NCBI GenBank assembly: GCA_900546265.1
Contig: URCA01000036.1
Coordinates: 1-37,979, forward strand
Direction of reading: 5' to 3'
Source: an uncultured Oscillospiraceae bacterium
GTDB taxonomy: Bacteria; Bacillota; Clostridia; Oscillospirales; Acutalibacteraceae
Length of the DNA: 37,979 bases
Of this stretch, positions 1-8,559 are shown piece after piece. A program made the position numbers and the translations under genes. The notes beneath the pieces were generated by a model that was not told where the DNA came from, searched no databases, and saw only the letters and a program-made list of their open reading frames with translations. The first letter of the stretch is position 1. Each line of letters begins with the position of its first letter.

Positions 1-422
1 TGCGCTACCGCACGCACGACATCTGCACCCTGGACGACACGCCCTGCGAGTGCGGCCGCACGCTGGTGCGCATGGGCAGGATCACCGGCCGCACGGACGA
101 CATGATCGTCGTGCGCGGCGTCAACGTCTTCCCCACGCAGATCGAGAGCGTGCTTGTCGGCCTCGAAGGCGTGGCCCCGCACTACCTGCTGGTGGTCGAT
201 CGCGTCCATTCCACGGACACGCTGGAAGTGCAGGTGGAGCTGGTGGACGGCTCGCTCCTCAACAGCTTCGCCGCGCTGGAAGAACTCACCGCCACCATCC
301 GCGCCAAGCTGCGCGTGGTGCTGGGCATCGACGCCAAGGTCAAGCTCGTCGGCCCCAAGACCATCGAGCGCTTTGCCGGCGGCAAGGCCAAGCGCATCGT
401 CGATCTGCGTGATATGCGCTAG
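1..422 (+). CDS. paaK: Phenylacetate-CoA ligase, C-terminal part (5' end outside window)
   Basis: This is the C-terminal ~139 residues of an adenylate-forming aryl-acid CoA ligase, read from base 3 to the TAG at 420-422. The segment contains the family's C-terminal hallmarks: a short Cys pair (TPCECGRTL), then GRITGRTDDMIVVRGVNVFP, the mobile C-terminal domain hinge that is nearly invariant in PaaK proteins, and a C-terminal KAKRIVDLR stretch. The enzyme interconverts phenylacetate or related aryl-acetates and their CoA thioesters with ATP. It lies 33 bases upstream of iorA on the same strand, a common arrangement in anaerobes. With IorAB it can convert aryl-pyruvates to aryl-acetyl-CoA and then, in reverse, recover ATP as aryl-acetate is released. 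The substrate is inferred from context. Confidence 0.93.
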   Translation, partial: RYRTHDICTLDDTPCECGRTLVRMGRITGRTDDMIVVRGVNVFPTQIESVLVGLEGVAPHYLLVVDRVHSTDTLEVQVELVDGSLLNSFAALEELTATIRAKLRVVLGIDAKVKLVGPKTIERFAGGKAKRIVDLRDMR

Positions 423-455
423 TTTTCCTCAGACCAAAGTTAGGAGAGGTCGCTT

Positions 456-2204
456 ATGAAAGAACTGATGATCGGGAACGCGGCGGTGGCGCGCGGGCTG
501 TACGAGGCCGGTTGCCGCTACGTTTCCTCCTACCCCGGCACGCCCTCGACCGAGATCACTGAGTTCGCCGCCGGGTACGACGAGGTCTACGCCGAGTGGG
601 CCTCCAACGAGAAGGTGGCGCTGGAAAGCGCCGTGGGCGCGTCGCTGGCCGGCGCGCGCAGCTTCACCGCCATGAAGCACGTGGGCCTCAACGTCGCGGC
701 CGATCCGCTCTTTACCGCCTCCTACACCGGCGTGAACGCCGGCATGGTCATCGGCGTGGCGGACGACCCGGGCATGCATTCCTCCCAGAACGAGCAGGAT
801 TCCCGCCATCACGCCATCGCGGCCAAGGTGCCGATGCTGGAGCCCTCTGATTCCGCCGAATGCCTGGCCTTTACCAAGCTGGCCTACGAGCTGTCTGAGC
901 AGTTCGACACCCCGGTGCTTTTACGCCTGTCCACCCGGATTTCCCATTCCCGTTCCCTGGTGGAGCTTTCTCCCCGGGAGGAGCGTCCTCTGAAGGAGTA
1001 CCATAAGGACGTGATGAAAAACGTCATGATGCCCGCCATGGCCCGGGGCGCCCACGTTAAGGTGGAAAAACGCACCGAGGCCCTGCGCCGGTGGGCGGAA
1101 ACCGCCTCCATCAACACCGTCGAGTACAACGACAAGCGTATCGGCATCATTTGTGCCGGTACCACCTATACATACGCCAAGGAGGCCCTGGGCGAGCGGG
1201 CCAGCTTCCTCAAGCTGGGCATGGTCAACCCCCTGCCTGTCAGCCTGATTGTGGAGTTCGCCCGCAACGTCGGCCAGGTCTATGTCATCGAGGAGCTGGA
1301 CGACATCATCGAGACCCACTGCCGCAAGCATGGCGTGCCGGTCATCGGCCGCCTGCTGTTCCCGGCCATCGGCGAATACAGCCAGGCTACCGTCCGGGAG
1401 GCCCTGCTGGGGGAGAACAGGCCCTACGACGCCTTTGAAGGCGACATCCCGGCCCGGCCGCCCGTGCTCTGCGCCGGCTGTCCCCACCGCGGCCTGTTTT
1501 ACGCCTTGAAAAAACTGAAGGTCTATGTCAGCGGCGATATCGGCTGCTATACCCTGGGGGCGTCGGCGCCCCTGTCCTGCATCGACGCGTGTGTGTGCAT
1601 GGGAGCCTCCATCAGCGGCCTGCACGGCTATAACACGGCCCGGGGCAAGGAGAGCGCCAAAAAGTCGGTGGCGGTCATCGGCGATTCCACCTTCTGCCAT
1701 TCCGGCATCACCGGGCTGGTGGATATCGCCTACAACAAGGGCATTTCCACCGTCATTGTGCTGGATAACTCTATCACCGGCATGACGGGCCATCAGAACA
1801 ATCCGGCCAACGGCCTGACCATCAGCGGGGATCCCACCGTAGCCATCGACCTGGAGGCCCTCGCACACGCCATCGGCATCCGCCGGGTGGTGACGGTCGA
1901 CCCCTTTGACGTGGAGGCCACCCGCGCCGCCATCGAGGCGGAGCTGCAGGTGGAGGAGCCGTCCCTGGTCATCTCCCGCCGCCCCTGCGCCCTGTTGAAG
2001 ACCGTCAAGCATAAGCCCGCCTTAAAGGTCATTGCTGACAAGTGCACCGGCTGCAAGGCCTGCCTCCAGGTGGGCTGCCCGGCGCTGTCCCACCGGCCCA
2101 ATGAGAAAAACGGCCGGACTGCCGCCGTCATTGATCCCACGCAATGCGTGGGCTGCGAGGTCTGCGCGCAGGCCTGCCGGTTCGGCGCGATTTCCAAGGC
2201 TTAA
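456..2204 (+). CDS. iorA: Indolepyruvate:ferredoxin oxidoreductase, alpha subunit
   Basis: A 582-residue large subunit of the enzyme that oxidatively decarboxylates aryl-pyruvates (indolepyruvate, phenylpyruvate and similar) to aryl-acetyl-CoA, reducing ferredoxin. The start ATG follows AGGAGAGGT at good spacing. The N-terminal pyrimidine-binding domain begins MKELMIGNAAVARGLYEAG. The thiamine-diphosphate region contains GDIGCYTLG (about residue 358) and GDSTFCHSG (about 408) followed by VLDNSITGMTGHQ. The C-terminus carries two 4Fe-4S ferredoxin motifs, CTGCKACLQVGCP (about 528) and CVGCEVCAQACRF (about 563). Length and domain order are normal for the family. The beta subunit gene starts 14 bases downstream, so the two are co-transcribed, probably with paaK. 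Confidence 0.97.
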   Translation: MKELMIGNAAVARGLYEAGCRYVSSYPGTPSTEITEFAAGYDEVYAEWASNEKVALESAVGASLAGARSFTAMKHVGLNVAADPLFTASYTGVNAGMVIGVADDPGMHSSQNEQDSRHHAIAAKVPMLEPSDSAECLAFTKLAYELSEQFDTPVLLRLSTRISHSRSLVELSPREERPLKEYHKDVMKNVMMPAMARGAHVKVEKRTEALRRWAETASINTVEYNDKRIGIICAGTTYTYAKEALGERASFLKLGMVNPLPVSLIVEFARNVGQVYVIEELDDIIETHCRKHGVPVIGRLLFPAIGEYSQATVREALLGENRPYDAFEGDIPARPPVLCAGCPHRGLFYALKKLKVYVSGDIGCYTLGASAPLSCIDACVCMGASISGLHGYNTARGKESAKKSVAVIGDSTFCHSGITGLVDIAYNKGISTVIVLDNSITGMTGHQNNPANGLTISGDPTVAIDLEALAHAIGIRRVVTVDPFDVEATRAAIEAELQVEEPSLVISRRPCALLKTVKHKPALKVIADKCTGCKACLQVGCPALSHRPNEKNGRTAAVIDPTQCVGCEVCAQACRFGAISKA

Positions 2205-2218
2205 GGGGGTTAAACATC

Positions 2219-2806
2219 ATGTCAGTGAAAAACATTTTGATTGTGGGCGTCGGCGGGCAGGGAACGCTGCTCGCTTCCAAGCTGTTGGGCGCCGCTTTTG
2301 TGGAGCAGGGTTACGACGTGAAGGTCAGCGAGGTCCACGGTATGTCTCAGCGGGGCGGCTCGGTGGTCACCTACGTCCGCTACGGCGACAAGGTGTATTC
2401 CTCTCTCATCGAGAAGGGGGAGGCGGACATCGTTCTCTCCTTCGAACAGCTGGAGGCCGCCCGGTGGTTGCCCTATCTCAAGCCAGGAGGGGTGCTGATT
2501 ACCAATTCCCAGCGCATCGACCCCATGCCCGTCATCATGGGCAAGGCGGTTTACCCGGAGAACATTCTGCCGGCCATTGCCGCCAAAGGGGTGCAGATAA
2601 AGGCGGTGGACGCCAAGGCGCTGGCTCTCGAGGCGGGAAACGTCAAGGCGGCTAACGTTGTGCTGCTGGGCCTGACCGCCCGGTATCTGGGGCTGGACAA
2701 GGCCATTTGGATGGACATCCTGCGCGCCACGGTGCCCCCTAAGACGGTAGCAATCAACGAAAAGGCTTTCGAACTGGGCTATGCGGCGAAAGAAATGACG
2801 TTCTGA
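2219..2806 (+). CDS. iorB: Indolepyruvate:ferredoxin oxidoreductase, beta subunit
   Basis: A 195-residue small subunit (gamma-type domain of 2-oxoacid:ferredoxin oxidoreductases), which completes the CoA- and ferredoxin-linked catalytic unit with IorA. It opens with MSVKNILIVGVGGQGTLLAS, the nucleotide-binding-like start of this family, followed by EVHGMSQRGGSV, another conserved stretch. I chose the ATG at 2219 because AAGGGGG lies just upstream, at the iorA stop; an in-frame extension further back would overlap iorA and lacks family similarity. It is the last gene of the unit and is followed by a strong hairpin terminator at 2819-2850. Confidence 0.96.
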   Translation: MSVKNILIVGVGGQGTLLASKLLGAAFVEQGYDVKVSEVHGMSQRGGSVVTYVRYGDKVYSSLIEKGEADIVLSFEQLEAARWLPYLKPGGVLITNSQRIDPMPVIMGKAVYPENILPAIAAKGVQIKAVDAKALALEAGNVKAANVVLLGLTARYLGLDKAIWMDILRATVPPKTVAINEKAFELGYAAKEMTF

Positions 2807-2818
2807 TTTTTAGCTGCC

Positions 2819-2850
2819 AAAAGGGCGGGAAGCTTACTTCCCGCCCTTTT
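2819..2850 (+). terminator. Terminator of the paaK-iorAB unit
   Basis: A GC-rich hairpin with arms 2819-2832 and 2838-2850 (AAAAGGGCGGGAA pairing with TTCCCGCCCTTTT) ends in a T run. It lies 12 bases after the iorB stop. Because the arms begin with A and end with T it could also act on the opposite strand. Confidence 0.85.
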
Positions 2851-2860
2851 GTTCTGTCAA

Positions 2861-2899
2861 AAAGGAAATCCCCCGCCGTTTCGGCGGGGGATTTCCTTT
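2861..2899 (-). terminator. Terminator of nifJ
   Basis: A perfect 18-bp stem (2861-2878 with 2882-2899, loop of three bases) lies 12 bases past the nifJ stop on the minus strand. On that strand the arm ends in CCTTTTTG, a usable U tract. With the hairpin at 2819-2850 it forms a back-to-back terminator pair between the convergent iorB and nifJ. Confidence 0.85.
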
Positions 2900-2911
2900 A
2901 TAGAGGGCTCC

Positions 2912-5900
2912 TTATTTCTTGCTGTACAGCGCGCCGAGACGTACCAGATGGTCGTACCGGTCGGCCGCGTTTTTCTCCGCTTCGGCGAACAGCTTCTCCG
3001 CACGCTCCGGGAAGGAACGGGCCAGGGCGTTGTACCGCACCTCGCTCATGATGAAGTCGCGGTAGCCGGCGGAGGGAGCCTTGCTGTCCAGGGTGAAGGC
3101 TTCTTCCTTCTCCGGATTGTAGCGGTACAGATGCCAGTAGCCGGCCTCCACCGCGCGCTTCTCCTCGACCTGGGACACGCCCATGCCGCCCTTGATGCCG
3201 TGGTTAATGCAGGGCGCGTAGGCGATGATCAGGGACGGGCCATGATAGGCTTCCGCCTCCTGGAAGGCCTTCAGGGTCTGGTTCATGTCGGCACCCATGG
3301 CGATCTGGGCCACATAGACGTAGCCGTAGCTCATGGCGATAGCGCCCAGGTCCTTCTTCTTGACAGCCTTGCCGGCGGCCGCGAACTGCGCGACGGAACC
3401 GGTGGGGGTCGCCTTAGAGGCCTGGCCGCCGGTGTTGGAATACACCTCGGTGTCGAACACCAGAATGTTCACGTCCTCGCCAGAGGCCAGCACGTGATCG
3501 ACGCCGCCGAAGCCGATGTCATAGGCCCAGCCGTCGCCGCCGAACATCCAGAAGGATTTTTTGACGAAGGTGTCCTTTGCGGCCAGCATTTCCTTATACA
3601 GGGCGTCGAACTCGCAGCCGCATTTGCCGCAGGCCGCGTTGGCCTTCTCCAGGGCGGGCACCAGCTTGGCCGCTGCCGCTTTGGAAGCCGCAGTGTCGTC
3701 CTTGCCTTCCAGCCATTCCTTGGCCGCTTCCTTCAGACCCCACTCAGCGGGCAGATCCGCCTCAGCGAAGGTCTTCATCACGTCCTCGACGCGGGCGCGG
3801 CGGGCCTTGACGCCCAGGTACATGCCGTAGCCGTACTCGGCGTTGTCCTCAAACAGGGAGTTGGCCCAGGCGGGACCATGGCCTTCCTTGTTGACGGTGT
3901 AGGGGGTGGAGGGAGAGGAGCCGCCCCAGATGGAGGAGCAGCCGGTGGCGTTGGCGATATACATCCGGTCGCCGAACAGCTGGGTGGCCAGCTTGGCGTA
4001 AGGGGTCTCGCCGCAGCCGGCGCAGGCGCCGGAGAACTCGAGCAGGGGCTGCAGGAACTGGCTGCCCTTGACCGTGGAGGTCTTGAACTTCTCGGCGACT
4101 TCTTTCTTGGCCGGCAGGTTGAAGCCGTACAGGAATTTCTCTTCCTCAGGCAGCTGGGTCTCCAGCGGCTTCATGACCAGGGCCTTGTTGCCCTTCATGC
4201 CGGGGCAGACAGTGGCGCAGCTGCCGCAGCCGGTGCAGTCCAGCACGGACACGGTCATGGAGAACTGGTAGCCCGGCAGGCCGGTGGCGGGTTTCATCTT
4301 CATCCCTTCGGGAGCCGCGGCCACTTCTTCCTCGTTCAGAATGACCGGACGGATAACCGCATGGGGGCAGACATAGGAGCAGAAGTTGCACTGGATGCAG
4401 TTTTCCGGCAGCCAGCAGGGGGTATCCACAGCGATGCCGCGCTTCTCATAGGCGGCGCTGCCCAGCGGCACGGTGCCGTCCGCGTCCTTCAGGAAGGTGG
4501 ACACCGGCAGCTTGTCGCCCTGCTGCTCGTTGATGGGGGTCAGGATGTTGTCAATATAGTCCTTGATTTCCGGACGGCCGGTCGCCGCGGCGACGGCTTT
4601 CTCAGCGTCCACGGCCTTGGCCCATTCCTTGGGAACCTTGACCTTCTTGACTTCCTTGACGCCGGTTTCGATGGCGTCGTGGTTCATCTTGACGATGGCC
4701 TCGCCCTTCTTCATATAGGACTTAGTGGCCGCGTCTTTCATGAACTGCACCGCGTCCTCCACCGGGATGACCTTGGCCAGCTTGAAGAAAGCGGCCTGCA
4801 GGATGGTGTTGGTGCGGTTGCCCAGGCCCAGGCCCTTGGCCAGATGGGTGGCATCGATGGTGTAGAACTTGATGTCGTTTTTGGCGATATAGCGCTTCAT
4901 GGCCGCCGGCAGATGGGCGTCCAGCTCCGCGCCGTCCCAGGAGCAGTTGAGCAGGAAGATGCCGCCCGGCTTGACGTCGGAAACCATGTCGTACTTAGCC
5001 ACATAGGAGGGATTGTGGCAGGCCACGAAATCCGCCTTGTTGACAAAGTAGGTGGACTTGATCGGCTTTTTGCCGAAGCGCAGGTGGGAAATGGTCACGC
5101 CGCCCGACTTCTTGGAATCGTAGGCGAAATAGCCCTGGGCATACATATCGGTGTGGTCGCCGATGATCTTGATGGAGTTCTTGTTGGCGCCCACGGTGCC
5201 GTCGGAACCCAGGCCCCAGAACTTGCAGGAACGGGTGCCCTTCGGGGTGGTGTCCAGATCCTCCTTGACCTTCAGGGACAGCTTGGTCACATCGTCTTCG
5301 ATGCCGATGGTGAACCGCTTCTTGCCGCGGGCGGCTTCCATGTTGCGGTACACGGCGACGATCTGGCCGGGGGTGGTGTCCTTGGAGCCCAGGCCGTAGC
5401 GGCCGGTGTACACCGGAACAGTCTCGTACTTGGTACCCTTGAGGGCGGCGCACACGTCCAGGAACAGGGGCTCGCCGATGGAGCCGGGCTCCTTGGTGCG
5501 ATCGAGAACGGTGATGGCTTCCACGCTGGAGGGGATGGCCGCCAGCAGGTGCTTGACGGAGAAGGGACGATACAGCCGCACTTTGATGAGACCGACCTTT
5601 TCGCCGGCCGCGTTGAGATGATCCACCGTCTCTTCGATGGTCTCGTTGACCGAGCCCATGGCGATGATGACGTGCTTGGCGTCCCGGGCGCCGTGGTAGT
5701 TGAACAGCTTGTAGTTGGACCCGATCTTCTTGTTGATCGCGTTCATATACTCTTCCACCACGCCGGGGATGGCTTCATAATAGGTGTTGCAGGCTTCGCG
5801 GGCCTGGAAGAAGATGTCGGGGTTCTGGGCGGTGCCCCGCTGCACGGGATGCTCCGGGTTCAGCGCACTCGCGCGGAACCGCTCCACCGCTTCGAAGTCC

Positions 5901-6484
5901 ACCAGGTCGCGGAGATCCTCCGGATCCCACACCTGAATTTTCTGAATCTCGTGAGAGGTGCGGAAGCCGTCGAAGAAATGCAGGAAGGGCACCCGGCCCT
6001 TCAGGGTGGACAGGTGGGCGACGGCGCCCAAATCCATGACTTCCTGCACGCTGGAGGAGCACAGCATGGCATAGCCGGTCTGGCGGCAGGCGTACACATC
6101 GGAGTGATCGCCAAAGATGGACAGCGCGTGAGAAGCGAGGGCGCGGGCCGACACATGGATCACGTTGGGCAGCAGTTCGCCCGCGATTTTATACATGTTC
6201 GGGATCATGAGCAGCAGGCCCTGAGAGGCGGTGTAGGTGGTGGTCAGCGCGCCCGCTTCCAGAGAGCCGTGCACGGCGCCGGCGGCGCCGGCCTCGGACT
6301 GCATTTCGGTGACCTGCACGGGACGGCCGAACAGGTTTTTCTGCCCGGCGGCCGACCAGACGTCGGTGACCTCGGCCATTACCGACGAGGGGGTAATGGG
6401 GTAGATGGCGGCAACGTCGGTGAAGGCGTAGGATACATGGGCTGCGGCGTTGTTACCATCCATGGTTTTGAACTTTCTTGCCAT
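2912..6484 (-). CDS. nifJ: Pyruvate:ferredoxin (flavodoxin) oxidoreductase, single-chain
   Basis: A 1190-residue homodimer-type enzyme that converts pyruvate and CoA to acetyl-CoA, CO2 and reduced ferredoxin; it is the central pyruvate-oxidising enzyme of clostridial fermentation. The N-terminus has the substrate-loop signature YAFTDVAAIYPITPSSVMAE. Two 4Fe-4S motifs lie near residues 694 (CIQCNFCSYVCP) and 750 (CTGCGSCATVCPG). CAGCGETPY near 818 belongs to the third cluster site, and the thiamine-diphosphate region is GGDGWAYDIGFGG near 980, followed by TEVYSNTGGQ. Length is normal for the family. The ATG follows AAGGAGG at ideal spacing. It is monocistronic, convergent with iorB, and has its own promoter (6590-6618) and a structured leader. 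Confidence 0.98.
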   Translation of the reverse strand: MARKFKTMDGNNAAAHVSYAFTDVAAIYPITPSSVMAEVTDVWSAAGQKNLFGRPVQVTEMQSEAGAAGAVHGSLEAGALTTTYTASQGLLLMIPNMYKIAGELLPNVIHVSARALASHALSIFGDHSDVYACRQTGYAMLCSSSVQEVMDLGAVAHLSTLKGRVPFLHFFDGFRTSHEIQKIQVWDPEDLRDLVDFEAVERFRASALNPEHPVQRGTAQNPDIFFQAREACNTYYEAIPGVVEEYMNAINKKIGSNYKLFNYHGARDAKHVIIAMGSVNETIEETVDHLNAAGEKVGLIKVRLYRPFSVKHLLAAIPSSVEAITVLDRTKEPGSIGEPLFLDVCAALKGTKYETVPVYTGRYGLGSKDTTPGQIVAVYRNMEAARGKKRFTIGIEDDVTKLSLKVKEDLDTTPKGTRSCKFWGLGSDGTVGANKNSIKIIGDHTDMYAQGYFAYDSKKSGGVTISHLRFGKKPIKSTYFVNKADFVACHNPSYVAKYDMVSDVKPGGIFLLNCSWDGAELDAHLPAAMKRYIAKNDIKFYTIDATHLAKGLGLGNRTNTILQAAFFKLAKVIPVEDAVQFMKDAATKSYMKKGEAIVKMNHDAIETGVKEVKKVKVPKEWAKAVDAEKAVAAATGRPEIKDYIDNILTPINEQQGDKLPVSTFLKDADGTVPLGSAAYEKRGIAVDTPCWLPENCIQCNFCSYVCPHAVIRPVILNEEEVAAAPEGMKMKPATGLPGYQFSMTVSVLDCTGCGSCATVCPGMKGNKALVMKPLETQLPEEEKFLYGFNLPAKKEVAEKFKTSTVKGSQFLQPLLEFSGACAGCGETPYAKLATQLFGDRMYIANATGCSSIWGGSSPSTPYTVNKEGHGPAWANSLFEDNAEYGYGMYLGVKARRARVEDVMKTFAEADLPAEWGLKEAAKEWLEGKDDTAASKAAAAKLVPALEKANAACGKCGCEFDALYKEMLAAKDTFVKKSFWMFGGDGWAYDIGFGGVDHVLASGEDVNILVFDTEVYSNTGGQASKATPTGSVAQFAAAGKAVKKKDLGAIAMSYGYVYVAQIAMGADMNQTLKAFQEAEAYHGPSLIIAYAPCINHGIKGGMGVSQVEEKRAVEAGYWHLYRYNPEKEEAFTLDSKAPSAGYRDFIMSEVRYNALARSFPERAEKLFAEAEKNAADRYDHLVRLGALYSKK

Positions 6485-6539
6485 TTTGTTAAGTCCTCCT
6501 TCAGGATAGTGAATTGGGGCGAAATGGATTTTTCACATG

Positions 6540-6580
6540 AAAAAACCTGTCCGCAAAGGACGGAGGTCCTGCGGCGGACA
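6540..6580 (-). promoter_or_regulatory. nifJ: Terminator-like hairpin at the 5' end of the nifJ leader
   Basis: On the minus strand TGTCCGC (6574-6580) pairs with GCGGACA (6548-6554), and an inner stem AGGAC/GTCCT (6566-6570 with 6557-6561) extends it. The hairpin is followed by GG and six T residues (6540-6545). It begins 2-3 bases after the predicted transcription start. It has the form of an intrinsic terminator but sits upstream of the ribosome binding site, so it may be an attenuator or a 5'-end stabilising stem. Function is inferred. Confidence 0.55.
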
Positions 6581-6589
6581 CTATCTTAT

Positions 6590-6618
6590 AGGATACCACT
6601 TTTAGTTTGGAGTGTAAA
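6590..6618 (-). promoter_or_regulatory. Predicted promoter of nifJ
   Basis: On the minus strand TTTACA (6613-6618) and TATCCT (6590-6595) are separated by exactly 17 bases, a sigma-70/SigA type promoter. The expected transcription start is near 6582-6583, giving a leader of about 100 bases before the nifJ ATG. Confidence 0.7.
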
Positions 6619-6804
6619 GTTTTTCCCGTAGAAAAAATGCCGGTTTTTGTGTGAATTCTTTCCTGTTATTTTATTAACATTCTAAAAACCCGCGCAAATC
6701 GGCAAAAACCGGGGATATTTCGTCTCCGGACCCGATGGAGGGGAAAATCGCTCTGTATCAGGCTTTTTTACTCGCGCACCCCCCGAAAGTCCCTCGCCGA
6801 ACCG

Positions 6805-6833
6805 TTGACAACCCCTCAAAAAGCCGGTAGTAT
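6805..6833 (+). promoter_or_regulatory. Predicted promoter of the CNNM/CorC-type gene
   Basis: TTGACA (6805-6810) and TAGTAT (6828-6833) are separated by exactly 17 bases. The predicted start near 6840 leaves a leader of about 108 bases containing a hairpin (CGGCGGGG 6858-6865 with CCCCGCCG 6876-6883) before the ATG at 6948. The rest of the 463-base interval from 6485 to 6947 holds only the nifJ promoter and leader. Confidence 0.8.
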
Positions 6834-6947
6834 TAGTAATATAAAAAATCCGTCCTTCGGCGGGGGTGTCCGCATCCCCGCCGGCCGCGGAAATCCACAT
6901 TTTTACCACGCCGGCCATGCCGCGTCTGAAAGGGGAAATAACCGCCC

Positions 6948-8348
6948 ATGCCTGACCCTGCTCCTACGGGTAATCTGCTCTGGCAAATCCTGCTGATGAT
7001 CGTCCTCATCTTTTTCAACGCCTTTTTTGCCGCGTCGGAAATCGCCATTATTTCGCTCAACGACACCAAGCTGAAGAAAATGGCGGAGGAAGGGCACAAA
7101 AAAGCCCGGCAGGTTCTCAAGCTGACCGAGGACTCGTCCAACTTTTTGGCCACCATCCAGATCGGCGTCACCCTGGCCGGCTTTCTGACCGCGGCGTCGG
7201 CCGCCTCCTCCATGTCCGAGCCTCTGGCCCAGTGGATCGTGGAGAAATTCCCGACGCTGCTGCCCTACGTATCGATCGTATCGGGCGTCAGCATGGTGCT
7301 CATTACACTGATCACCTCGTACTTTTCCCTGGTGCTCGGCGAGCTGGTCCCCAAGCGCATCGCCATGCAGAAGGCGGAGGCCCTCTCGTTCCGCGTCATC
7401 GGCATTTTGCGGGTGGTGGCGGTGGTCTGCCGTCCTTTTGTCAAGCTGCTGAGCGTTTCCACCAACGTGGTGGTCCGCCTGTTCGGCCTGGATCCCCACG
7501 CCGACGAGGAAAACGTCACCGAGGAAGAGATCCGCATGATGGTGGACGTCGGCGAGGAGAAGGGCGTCATCGAAGGCAGCCAGAAGGACATGATCAACAA
7601 CATCTTCGAGTTTGACGATATCACGGCGGAGGAAATTATGACCCCCCGCACCGACGTCGCCGCTCTCGAGGTGGAGGACGGCCTTGACGAGGCCCTGCGT
7701 ATTGGGGTGGACGAGGGATATTCCCGCCTGCCGGTTTATGAGGAAGACATCGACCACATCATCGGCGTGCTGTATATCAAGGATTTGCTCCCCTATGTGG
7801 GCCAGGCAATTCCCGCGGACGTGTCCATCCGCCATCTGGTGCGGGACACTTATTTTGTCCCCGGCACCAAGCGCTGCGGTGAGCTGTTCTCCGAAATGAC
7901 CGAGAAACATATCCAGATGGCCGTGGTGGTGGATGAATACGGCGGCGTCGCCGGCATCGTCACCATGGAGGATCTGCTCGAGTCCATCGTGGGCAATATT
8001 CAGGACGAATTCGACCACGAGGAGGAGGAGGTCACCCGGATTTCCGAGAATTCCTTCGAAATCGACGGTTCCCTGGATATGGAGGAGCTCGGAGAGCTGC
8101 TGCATATCCGGTTCCCCGAGGGGGACTACGACACCGTCGCCGGCTTCCTGATGGATCAGCTGGGCCGCATCCCCGATGAGGACGAACACCCTGTCGTGAC
8201 CTATGAAAACGCGGCGTTCACCGTCATGGAAATGGACGACCGGCGCATCGAAATGGTGCATGTGGAGCTGACTCCGCCCCCTCCCGTGGAAAGCGAGGAG
8301 GATGGGGAAAAGCCCAGGAAAGACAAGGATAAGGACAAGAGCGAATAA
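6948..8348 (+). CDS. CNNM/CorC-family (HlyC/TlyC-like) membrane protein with CBS pair
   Basis: A 466-residue inner-membrane protein with the usual three-part structure. An N-terminal DUF21/CNNM transmembrane domain covers roughly residues 10-190 (ILLMIVLIFFNAFFAASEIA is its first helix). A CBS pair of about residues 210-340 follows a conserved MTPRTDV segment, and a C-terminal transporter-associated CorC/HlyC domain covers about 355-440. The family is often annotated as hemolysin, but characterised CNNM/CorC relatives act in magnesium or cobalt efflux and resistance, so metal-ion export is the more likely role. The extreme C-terminus is a charged Glu/Lys/Asp tail. The ATG at 6948 follows AAGGGG. 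The gene stands alone between its own promoter and terminator. Confidence 0.93.
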   Translation: MPDPAPTGNLLWQILLMIVLIFFNAFFAASEIAIISLNDTKLKKMAEEGHKKARQVLKLTEDSSNFLATIQIGVTLAGFLTAASAASSMSEPLAQWIVEKFPTLLPYVSIVSGVSMVLITLITSYFSLVLGELVPKRIAMQKAEALSFRVIGILRVVAVVCRPFVKLLSVSTNVVVRLFGLDPHADEENVTEEEIRMMVDVGEEKGVIEGSQKDMINNIFEFDDITAEEIMTPRTDVAALEVEDGLDEALRIGVDEGYSRLPVYEEDIDHIIGVLYIKDLLPYVGQAIPADVSIRHLVRDTYFVPGTKRCGELFSEMTEKHIQMAVVVDEYGGVAGIVTMEDLLESIVGNIQDEFDHEEEEVTRISENSFEIDGSLDMEELGELLHIRFPEGDYDTVAGFLMDQLGRIPDEDEHPVVTYENAAFTVMEMDDRRIEMVHVELTPPPPVESEEDGEKPRKDKDKDKSE

Positions 8349-8379
8349 AAAAAGGGCGGGATTTTCCCGCCCTTTTTTT
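8347..8379 (+). terminator. Terminator of the CNNM/CorC-type gene
   Basis: The stem begins at the stop codon: A7-GGGCGGGA (8347-8361) pairs with TCCCGCCC-T7 (8365-8379), with a three-base loop. The seven T residues make it a textbook intrinsic terminator. Confidence 0.92.
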
Positions 8380-8410
8380 GCCGGAGGAAAACCTGCCGCA
8401 AAAAATGCAA

Positions 8411-8559
8411 AACCAAGCGTCCCGCCGGAAAGCGGCGCGCCATCAGCGGAGAATCCAAGCCGGGTTCCGCCGCTTTGCAAGAAATGGCTTAGCGGAACCC
8501 GTTCCGCTAAGCCATTTCTTCTAAAAAGGTGCGCACCTAAACGGCGGGACGCTTGGTTT
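8411..8559. repeat. 149-bp element with 18-bp terminal inverted repeats and internal hairpins
   Basis: The ends are perfect 18-bp inverted repeats (8411-8428 and 8542-8559, AAACCAAGCGTCCCGCCG and its complement). Inside are three more dyads: a 9-bp stem (8430-8438 with 8468-8476), a 20-bp perfect stem with a two-base spacer (8479-8498 with 8501-8520), and the 12-bp palindrome AGGTGCGCACCT (8527-8538). No T tract follows any hairpin, so this is not a simple terminator. The right end overlaps the stop codon of the neighbouring kinase. It resembles a miniature palindromic repeat or a four-way-folding structured RNA; no second copy was noticed in this window. Confidence 0.7.

Noticed and set aside
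2849..6631. A very long open frame on the plus strand across nifJ
   Set aside because: It is the mirror of the GC-rich nifJ codons; its product is rich in Gly, Ala, His and Val with no recognisable family, and nifJ itself is certain.
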